Assembly (NCBI GenBank): GCA_042095835.1
Contig: JBELML010000193.1
Span: forward strand, 1-8,413
DNA length: 8,413 nt
DNA from: DATFKA01 sp042095835
Lineage (GTDB): Bacteria; Bacteroidota; Bacteroidia; Chitinophagales; Saprospiraceae
Reading direction: 5' to 3'
The translations under genes were made by a program, and so were the position numbers. The stretch's first letter is position 1. The number at the start of each line of letters is the position of its first letter. The notes under the pieces are model-generated. The model saw nothing but the letters and a program-made list of their open reading frames with translations, ran no database searches and had not been told where the DNA came from. Positions 1 through 5,214 of this stretch are shown piece by piece.

Positions 1-117
1 GTGCTATGTGCTATGTATCATGTGGTTCAGGATTTCTATGTTTCCTATCTGCCCTATGTGGTTCAAAAAACCTTAAATGTCCTTATAATCCCTTATATGG
101 TTATGTGCTATGTATCA
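1..117. repeat. A/T-rich degenerate short-motif repeat block
   Basis: This stretch has no convincing gene and is built from related short words. TATGTGCTATGTATCA occurs exactly at 5-20 and again at 102-117. ATGTGGTTCA occurs at 20-29 and 56-65. Three 10-nt units beginning CCTTA (CCTTAAATGT, CCTTATAATC, CCTTATATGG) lie head to tail at 71-100, and CTATGT recurs throughout. The open frames across it are repeat translations with no recognisable domain. It lies downstream of the minus-strand S66 gene and may continue past the left window edge. It is probably a decayed minisatellite-like array; its function is unknown. Confidence 0.7.
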
Positions 118-133
118 GCCCCAAAGCCCCCGC

Positions 134-181
134 CTCCCTCAATCCCCTCGTCCCCCAGTCCCCCAGTCCCCAAGTCCCTAA
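134..181. repeat. C-rich octamer tandem repeat (G-rich on minus strand), potential G-quadruplex
   Basis: An 8-nt period is visible: CTCCCTCA, ATCCCCTC, GTCCCCCA, GTCCCCCA, GTCCCCAA, GTCCCTAA, from 134 to 181. With two further C-runs just upstream (119-122 and 127-131) there are eight runs of three or more C. On the minus strand this reads as G-runs separated by mostly 3-5 nt. The array starts inside the TAG stop codon of the S66 gene (178-180), so the G-rich strand is the start of that gene's mRNA 3' end. This run pattern fits intramolecular G-quadruplex formation; whether it forms, or acts in termination or RNA stability, is inference. Confidence 0.75.
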
Positions 182-1239
182 ACCTCTACACCGTTTTCCA
201 ATAAAGTTAGGGTAAATCGATCGGCGTCTAATTCTACATTTATGCCTATTGGTAGAGTTGCTTGATTAGATATATGCCCCCAGGATAAGCCATAAGCAGT
301 AGGTTTATTCAAATCTTTTAAACGATCTTCGACGGTTTCAATTAGAGATAAGGATCGATCTTCTGGTTCTGGAACACAATCGGCGAAAATACCTAGAGCG
401 AAACCAGCTGCTTCGGATAGCTTGGAAGATTGACGGAGTTGGGTCAACATACGATCGATGCGATAAGGCTTCTCCTCGATGTCTTCCATAAAAATGACCT
501 TATTAGTGGCATCAATCTCGAATGAGGTGCCTGCCATAGCTGCTAAAAGAGAAAGGTTGCCACCTATGAGTTGGCCTTGTACTTTTCCTGCTACAATAGT
601 TGTAGACTGATACAAGTCATTCTTGATTTCTTGGTTCTTTGAAGAGCGCCGAATCGTGTAGCTGGCTTGTGGTTCCATCAGCACGGCTTTGAATTGCTCT
701 ATGGCATAGCTAGTCATGGTTGAGGAAGCCACAGGAGCATGAAAACTCACCAAATTACATTTTTGTAACAGCGCATTGTGTAGGGCGGTGATATCACTGT
801 AGCCAATCAAAGCCTTTGGGTTTCTACTGATCAGATCATAGTCGATCATAGGGAGTATTCTGGTACAACCATATCCACCTCGAGCACACCAAATGGCATC
901 TATGGCGGGATCTTCAAACATGCTGTGGAGGTCTTCCAGGCGCTGGGCATCTGTTCCGGCGGTATAGCCACGGAGTGCTCGTAAATGCTTGCTTTGTTTT
1001 ACTTTGAAACCTAATTTTTTGACGTTTGCAATCGCTTTCTCTAAAGCCTTGTCTGGTATGAAACTACCTGGTGTGATCAGCCCTATGGTATCACCTGGCT
1101 TTAGGCGCTTGGGTTTGACCAAATTGTTTGGATTGGGGAAAGGTAGAGGGCTTTTTTGTCCTTCTACCTTGCAACCTGGTAAAAGGGAAGAGCCTAAGAT
1201 GCCTAGGCTTAAGTTTTGGTTGAATGTACGGCGGTTCAT
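178..1239 (-). CDS. S66 family LD-carboxypeptidase-like protein, exported (Tat/lipobox-like N-terminus)
   Basis: A 353-residue protein of peptidase family S66 (LdcA/MccF). Members remove the terminal D-amino acid from murein tetrapeptides in peptidoglycan recycling, or cleave microcin C-type conjugates. The family Ser-Glu-His triad is visible: Ser148 in the nucleophile elbow IGYSDIT, Glu252 in IFMEDIEE and His322 in SWGHISNQATLPIG. LIGGNLSLLAAMAGT and YRIDRML are also family landmarks. The ATG at 1239 was chosen because it opens with MNRRTFNQ, a twin-arginine-like motif, then a short hydrophobic stretch and LLPGC (Cys23), a lipobox-like site with a non-canonical Pro at -2. A TTG (1311) or ATGs (1299, 1290) would add a hydrophobic leader; the first two fall inside the hairpin at 1293-1335. 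Classical LdcA is cytoplasmic, so export suggests action on periplasmic muropeptides or peptides. Family assignment is firm; substrate and Tat export are inferred. Confidence 0.9.
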   Translation of the reverse strand: MNRRTFNQNLSLGILGSSLLPGCKVEGQKSPLPFPNPNNLVKPKRLKPGDTIGLITPGSFIPDKALEKAIANVKKLGFKVKQSKHLRALRGYTAGTDAQRLEDLHSMFEDPAIDAIWCARGGYGCTRILPMIDYDLISRNPKALIGYSDITALHNALLQKCNLVSFHAPVASSTMTSYAIEQFKAVLMEPQASYTIRRSSKNQEIKNDLYQSTTIVAGKVQGQLIGGNLSLLAAMAGTSFEIDATNKVIFMEDIEEKPYRIDRMLTQLRQSSKLSEAAGFALGIFADCVPEPEDRSLSLIETVEDRLKDLNKPTAYGLSWGHISNQATLPIGINVELDADRFTLTLLENGVEV

Positions 1240-1292
1240 AATTATAACATTGTCTAGGACCAAGATAATCAAGAACCACAATAGGTGCATAG

Positions 1293-1335
1293 AAAACATA
1301 GGGTTAATCAATTTTGCTAGTTAACCCTATGTTTT
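1293..1335. terminator. Perfect 15-bp inverted repeat, probable terminator after the M49 gene
   Basis: AAAACATAGGGTTAA (1293-1307) is the exact reverse complement of TTAACCCTATGTTTT (1321-1335), with a 13-nt loop. On the minus strand it begins 8 nt past the M49 stop codon and the descending arm ends in TTTT, as in a Rho-independent terminator, although the stem is A/T-rich. The ascending arm starts with AAAA, so a plus-strand transcript would also end in a T-run. It lies about 53 nt upstream of the preferred S66 ATG, so the S66 gene probably has its own promoter or depends on read-through. Confidence 0.75.
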
Positions 1336-1343
1336 ATTTGCGA

Positions 1344-3011
1344 CTATAGTCCAAGTACATCCACACCTTGCTCAAAGACGATATCTACCGGAATATTCTG
1401 CTCGGCAAGCTTATCTAATTCTAATTGCAGTTGAGTACCAATCTTGGCTTTTTCATTGACCAGTTGACTTACGCCAGTATAATCTCCATCTCCCTGGAGG
1501 GTCAAGATTTTATTGGAAAGAGCAGTCATAGCTTCTTCCATTTTATCAAAATTGACGCTATACATACCCGTTTCTTCAGAACGCTCGAAAGCACCAAAAT
1601 CTTTGAAATAATTGAAGCGGATCATATTGGCTTTACCATGAGCACTAGAAGCACCAAAGCGTACAGAACGGAAGATGCCGGCCATAAAGGTCACATAGTA
1701 ATCTTTTAAGTCTTCTTGCAATTCTCCTTTTGCATGTAGTTGTTTGATCATATAAAGTCCGAGAATATCTGCTTTACCTTCCTCTAGCGCGGAGGCATGT
1801 TCTTTCAGTGCTTGTCTTACCGTTTGATCAGGATCATTGACCAAGTTTTTGATACCTAGACCGTGGGCGACCTCATGAAACATGGTATTACTGAAAAAGG
1901 CATCAAAAGTGATGTGTTGTCTTTGATCTTCCGCGATTAAAACCTCGGAAATAGGTACTAGTATCTTATCAAACTTGGCGCGCATGGCATTTTTCAGTTG
2001 AAGTCGGCGCGACCCCTTGGCTTTTTGTACTTCTTCATCATTCGGTAGATTGATGGCAATCGTTTTGGAGCCAGAGTTGCAATCCCCAGCATAGTAGACC
2101 ACATCGTAGGCATTGAGGTCAGAATCTGTACCAGGATTTTCCTTTTTATATGCTGCGGGTACAGGTAGGCCTTCTTGTAGCTCCGGTAAGAAGTTGGCGT
2201 ATTTGGCAAGACGCTCGCTCCAAGTCTTGTCTTTAATCAAAACATAGGCTTCATGCGCTGCCTTATAACCAAAAAGCTGGTCTTCGTAAGTTTCAATTGG
2301 GCCGATGACGATATCCAAAGGATTGGTTTTCATGTCCATCCAGGCCATGTCACTAGCTTGGTATTCATCGGTGAGTAAGGCTTCGGAGCGTAACTCTAAA
2401 TATTTTTTAAGACCAGGATCATCTGCTAAAGCAGCCGCCTCCTTTAGTAAAGCGGAAGCTTTTTTAACCTGTGGCTGGAACATCTCCCGATAAGGAATCG
2501 TCTTTAAATCGCCTTCATCATCTCGTCTCAGAAAGGTGTACAAACTGGCTTTATTTGCTAGTTCCGAAGCTTCAAACTCTTCTTTGGACATATCGACTGG
2601 ATAGAAATTAGCTCCAGCGGGTTTGGCTCCTACACCTTCTACAAATGGCGTATTATCTTCTAATCGATCCCAAGGGCCATAGTTGATATTGAAGTGAGTC
2701 TTGATGCGCTCGTCTTCCATATCGGCTAGGAATTCCTCTTTCTCTCCATAGGCTTCGTACCAGAATAAATCGTCCATAATCTTTGAGGCTTCGATTAAGA
2801 TGGGAATCATCTTCTGGTAGTTCTCAGAAAGAGCGGACACGTCTGCCGTCAAACGGAAAGGAACATACTTGTCCGGATTGGGCGCAATAGTTGCTGCGAC
2901 GCTTTCTTCTTCAGTAGTGGTAGCGGTCTCCTCTGTAGGCTCGATTGCAGGTGTGCAAGCTCCGATAATCAAGAGAAGGAAAAGGCTTTTTGCTAAAGTT
3001 TTTACATGCAT
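1344..3011 (-). CDS. M49 (dipeptidyl-peptidase III-like) zinc peptidase, lipoprotein
   Basis: A 555-residue secreted protein. The N-terminus (basic start, LFLLLII core, then IGAC with Cys19) is a clear lipoprotein signal, followed by a Thr/Glu-rich linker to about residue 37. The zinc site is HEVAHG (His379, Glu380, His383) plus EEGKAD (Glu410/Glu411), matching the M49 pair HExx(x)H and EExxAD. Another M49-like segment is INLPNDEEVQKAKGSRR (320-336). Known M49 enzymes release dipeptides from the N-termini of short peptides. Here the zinc motif is five residues (HExxH) rather than the six-residue HExxGH of eukaryotic DPP III, and the interval to the EE motif is short, so this belongs to a divergent bacterial subgroup whose exact activity is uncertain. 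The ATG at 3011 is the only start that gives the signal peptide; no Shine-Dalgarno is seen. It lies 72 nt after the Ig-like lipoprotein gene on the same strand, so co-transcription is possible. Confidence 0.87.
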   Translation of the reverse strand: MHVKTLAKSLFLLLIIGACTPAIEPTEETATTTEEESVAATIAPNPDKYVPFRLTADVSALSENYQKMIPILIEASKIMDDLFWYEAYGEKEEFLADMEDERIKTHFNINYGPWDRLEDNTPFVEGVGAKPAGANFYPVDMSKEEFEASELANKASLYTFLRRDDEGDLKTIPYREMFQPQVKKASALLKEAAALADDPGLKKYLELRSEALLTDEYQASDMAWMDMKTNPLDIVIGPIETYEDQLFGYKAAHEAYVLIKDKTWSERLAKYANFLPELQEGLPVPAAYKKENPGTDSDLNAYDVVYYAGDCNSGSKTIAINLPNDEEVQKAKGSRRLQLKNAMRAKFDKILVPISEVLIAEDQRQHITFDAFFSNTMFHEVAHGLGIKNLVNDPDQTVRQALKEHASALEEGKADILGLYMIKQLHAKGELQEDLKDYYVTFMAGIFRSVRFGASSAHGKANMIRFNYFKDFGAFERSEETGMYSVNFDKMEEAMTALSNKILTLQGDGDYTGVSQLVNEKAKIGTQLQLELDKLAEQNIPVDIVFEQGVDVLGL

Positions 3012-3065
3012 GATGAATCAATGTTGTCTACCTACGCTAAAGCTTCGGTAGATGAATAATGTTGT
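3012..3065. repeat. Mini-palindrome flanked by 15/16-nt direct repeats
   Basis: GATGAATCAATGTTGT (3012-3027) and GATGAATAATGTTGT (3051-3065) are the same word apart from one inserted base. Between and overlapping them is an imperfect palindrome: TCTACCTACGCT (3027-3038) pairs with AGCTTCGGTAGA (3041-3052) at 10 of 12 positions. On the minus strand this is the leader of the M49 gene, ending directly at its ATG. The arrangement resembles a small mobile palindrome with a target-site duplication, or a duplicated leader with a hairpin between the genes. Confidence 0.65.
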
Positions 3066-3083
3066 AATGGGGCAATGGATGGA

Positions 3084-4757
3084 CTATCTTCTATTATTGC
3101 TACTCGTTTCTTTCACTTCTATGCCAAACAAGTCTGGTAGATTGACGGTCACTTCCAAGTCCCAATTGGCTCTTAGTTGGTCTAGTTTTTTGGTGAAAAT
3201 GAGTTCGGGTTGTTCTTTTCTATCGTAGTTTCCGGTATCCCAGTAGCGATTCTGATTGCGATCTTCAATAATACGTATGGAGTACTGTCCTGACCTAAGT
3301 GTATTTTTCCGGTACTCGAAAGCTGGTTGCTGATCAATGTAAAAAGTATCTACTAAACTCGTTCCTTGGAGTAGTTCACAAAGATAAGATTGGGTAGAGT
3401 CCAAGCCATCGATTTTGAGGATAATATTGCCATAGTCCTCTAAGTTACCAATTTTATAATCCAAATTGATGCTATCATTAATCACCCCTGTCCAATCAAC
3501 AAAAGCGCCAGGTAATGCCAATACATTATATACCGAATCTTGTTGGTAAGCAAAGTCAAGTGTCACCATGCGTAGCTGATTACTGTCAATGGCGATGGTT
3601 TTTAAAGGAATGATTTCATTGCCTTTGCTCACTTGAATATAATTGGTGTCTATGCGCTCAATGGGGCGATTCCATTCTATTTGTACCTGATCTCCAGGAC
3701 TAAGATTGAGATTGCCTCTTGGTACGCGGCCTTTGCGAAAGAATCGTGCGTTACGTAGATAGTTAGAGCGGTTAGGAGTGCGGATCTCTATGGTGTCGTT
3801 TAAGGTGGAGTCTTTCCTGACGTAGAATTGCCAAGCGGTATCCGCTGGGTTTTGATACCAGACCTTGATGGTGTCATTGATGACCTCACTCGCCCAATTC
3901 GACACCAATCCATCTGGTAGATCAATACTTACGTCGCGAGGATCAGGCTGATTGAAGATGATTTTCACAAGGCCATATTCACGTGCATCTTTACCATTGA
4001 TGCGCAGTGGTTTGTCTTCAACAAACATCATGATCTGTAGATTGGGACTGCTTCCAGCTTGGATGGGAATCAGGCTATCTACTATACCCAATTCGGAGCC
4101 TTGGTTGGTATAGAGGTATTTATTAGCTCCTGTACTTTTCAAAGCAAATCCTTTGTAATTACCTGGTTTGAGGTTTTCTATGCTGAAAAATCCATTCTCA
4201 TCAGATTGACCAAAATAGTAGGGCCTGAGGGTACGTACAACACTATCTGCGGTATTCTCATACAGCATAAAATAGGCTTCCTCCACGGGCTTTCTCGTCG
4301 TGACATCTACCAATTGCCCGCTCATGCTGAGTGAATCCAAGAAGGGGCCGGTAGAAAAAACAAAGCGGAGATTTTTAGCTGGATTACTTTCATTTAAATC
4401 TTGGATAGCTTCACCAAAATTTATCGTGTAGGTGGTATTTGCCCGGAGCGTATCTCCTTCCTTGATTTCAAAAAGGACGGTTTTTCGCTTGAGAGCAACT
4501 TCAAAATCCAAAGGAGGAGATACGACTACCTGAGTAAAAACATCCTCAAGTTTGATCCACTCATCAAAAGTCAATTCAAAGCTTCTTTGGCTGAAGTTGG
4601 TTTGCTTGTTGGGCGTACTTTCCAGGCTGTCGATTTTAGGTGGTGTTTCATCTCGCGGACCACCAGTAGGTGCGATGGGATTAGCGCATTGAAACAAAAC
4701 CAAAACCAAAAGTAGAATCGTACTATATTGAGCTGTCGATTTAACGGTAATATTCAT
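3084..4757 (-). CDS. Ig-like-domain (Big_5 type) lipoprotein of unknown function
   Basis: A 557-residue protein starting at the ATG at 4757. The N-terminus has a hydrophobic stretch (ILLLVLVLFQ) and Cys24, followed by ANPIAPTGGPRDETPP, the signature of a widespread Bacteroidota lipoprotein family. The Gln just before Cys24 is atypical for a lipobox. Residues about 35-138 look like a SbsA-type Ig-like domain (DETPPKI, LTFDEWI, LRANTTYTINFG, RFVFSTGP). Residues about 140-232 look like a carboxypeptidase-regulatory-like beta-sandwich (SGQLVD, ENGFFSIENLKPGNYKGFAL). The C-terminus carries YSIRIIEDRNQNRYWDTGNY and LRANWDLEV, also typical of this family. There are no enzyme motifs. It is probably anchored in the outer membrane; its role is unknown. 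An in-frame start at 4910 would add 51 residues read from the palindromic intergenic element and place the signal peptide internally, so it is rejected. It is first in the minus-strand gene series. Confidence 0.85.
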   Translation of the reverse strand: MNITVKSTAQYSTILLLVLVLFQCANPIAPTGGPRDETPPKIDSLESTPNKQTNFSQRSFELTFDEWIKLEDVFTQVVVSPPLDFEVALKRKTVLFEIKEGDTLRANTTYTINFGEAIQDLNESNPAKNLRFVFSTGPFLDSLSMSGQLVDVTTRKPVEEAYFMLYENTADSVVRTLRPYYFGQSDENGFFSIENLKPGNYKGFALKSTGANKYLYTNQGSELGIVDSLIPIQAGSSPNLQIMMFVEDKPLRINGKDAREYGLVKIIFNQPDPRDVSIDLPDGLVSNWASEVINDTIKVWYQNPADTAWQFYVRKDSTLNDTIEIRTPNRSNYLRNARFFRKGRVPRGNLNLSPGDQVQIEWNRPIERIDTNYIQVSKGNEIIPLKTIAIDSNQLRMVTLDFAYQQDSVYNVLALPGAFVDWTGVINDSINLDYKIGNLEDYGNIILKIDGLDSTQSYLCELLQGTSLVDTFYIDQQPAFEYRKNTLRSGQYSIRIIEDRNQNRYWDTGNYDRKEQPELIFTKKLDQLRANWDLEVTVNLPDLFGIEVKETSSNNRR

Positions 4758-4868
4758 AGTTGCTTTCAAACTGAAGGGTAAAATTATTAAAAATGCCAAG
4801 TCAGGCCGTATTTTTAACCTTCTAAGTAACGGACAAAGAATAAGTCTCGTATTTTGATCGAGAAGATT

Positions 4869-4942
4869 TTGTGCCAAGGCAAGGCAAAAAACGTAGATGA
4901 TGCAGGGCATCAGCGAGGCTTTTTAACGCCGCATTGGTGCAA
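4869..4942 (+). repeat. Core hairpin of the intergenic palindrome
   Basis: Read as plus-strand RNA, TTGTGCCAAGGC (4869-4880) pairs with GCATTGGTGCAA (4931-4942) at 11 of 12 positions counting two G-U pairs. GGC (4883-4885) then pairs with GCC (4928-4930) after a 2-nt bulge, A-run pairs with T-run (4886-4890 with 4920-4924), and the apex is TGATGC-AGG-GCATCA (4898-4912). The G-U pairs become A-C mismatches in the opposite strand, which mildly favours a plus-strand RNA structure if it is transcribed. Confidence 0.5.
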
Positions 4943-4947
4943 GCCTG

Positions 4948-4966
4948 TCCCGGCTTTAGGTCGGGA
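4948..4966. repeat. Short hairpin TCCCGGCT-TTA-GGTCGGGA
   Basis: TCCCG (4948-4952) and CGGGA (4962-4966) pair exactly and the stem extends inward with G-U pairs to a TTA loop. It lies inside the larger palindrome, just after its core hairpin. Similar short palindromes are scattered between genes in Bacteroidota; I recall this only in general terms. No T-run follows, so it is not a standard terminator. Confidence 0.45.
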
Positions 4967-5071
4967 AGATTCCATCAAAATCGAAAAGTTATTTTTTGAT
5001 CGTTACTAACTCGGAAGTTGTTAAAAAACTCCTTACTGATCCCTTGGTTCGGCAAGCCTGCGGAAAAGGCC

Positions 5072-5102
5072 AATACTTCAGCTCTGCCTGCCGTCAAGTA
5101 TT
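5072..5102. repeat. Hairpin AATACTT/AAGTATT near the M1 gene
   Basis: AATACTT (5072-5078) and AAGTATT (5096-5102) are exact reverse complements around a 17-nt loop, followed by more T residues and GG. It lies downstream of the nested palindrome and about 112 nt before the M1 start. Two other small inverted repeats follow: GGCC-AGAT-GGCC (5113-5124) and CTTGA-CCA-TCAAG (5147-5159). I see no clear Bacteroidota-type promoter (TTG, then TAnnTTTG) in 5029-5214. Confidence 0.4.
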
Positions 5103-5214
5103 TTTGGTTAGGGGGCCAGATGGCCTAGAGAAGTAAAGAGCTTCGTCTTGACCATCAAGCATTTACCAATCATCTCACCAGGAATTCTTAAACAACTTCA
5201 CAAATTTCATCTTG

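Larger units (their letters stand above)
4811..5028. repeat. Large nested imperfect palindrome in the divergent intergenic region
   Basis: Arms pair at several nested levels. TTTTTAACCTTCTAAGTAAC (4811-4830) is a gapped reverse complement of 5002-5028 (GTTACT, GAAG and TTAAAAA in matching order). ATTTTGAT (4851-4858) pairs exactly with ATCAAAAT (4974-4981). TTGTGCCAAGGC (4869-4880) pairs with GCATTGGTGCAA (4931-4942), and TGATGC/GCATCA (4898-4912) forms the centre. There is no coding signal. Possible identities are a MITE or REP-like dispersed element, or a structured RNA. It sits between the Ig-like lipoprotein gene (minus) and the M1 gene (plus). Confidence 0.6.

Noticed and set aside
1..215. 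Two short open frames at the left edge (67 and 69 residues)
   Set aside because: They translate low-complexity repeats, run into the S66 gene on the other strand, and show no domain or start signal.
4401..4715. 104-residue plus-strand open frame antisense to the Ig-like lipoprotein gene
   Set aside because: It overlaps the conserved Ig-like domain on the opposite strand and has no recognisable protein features.
4767..4774. TCAGTTTG on the minus strand, close to the Bacteroidota -7 box TAnnTTTG
   Set aside because: It lies only about 10 nt before the lipoprotein ATG, differs at a key A, and the nearest upstream TTG is 22 nt away rather than about 19-20.
4758..4910. N-terminal extension of the Ig-like lipoprotein from a start at 4910
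   Set aside because: It would place the lipoprotein signal more than 50 residues inside the protein and is encoded by the palindromic intergenic element.
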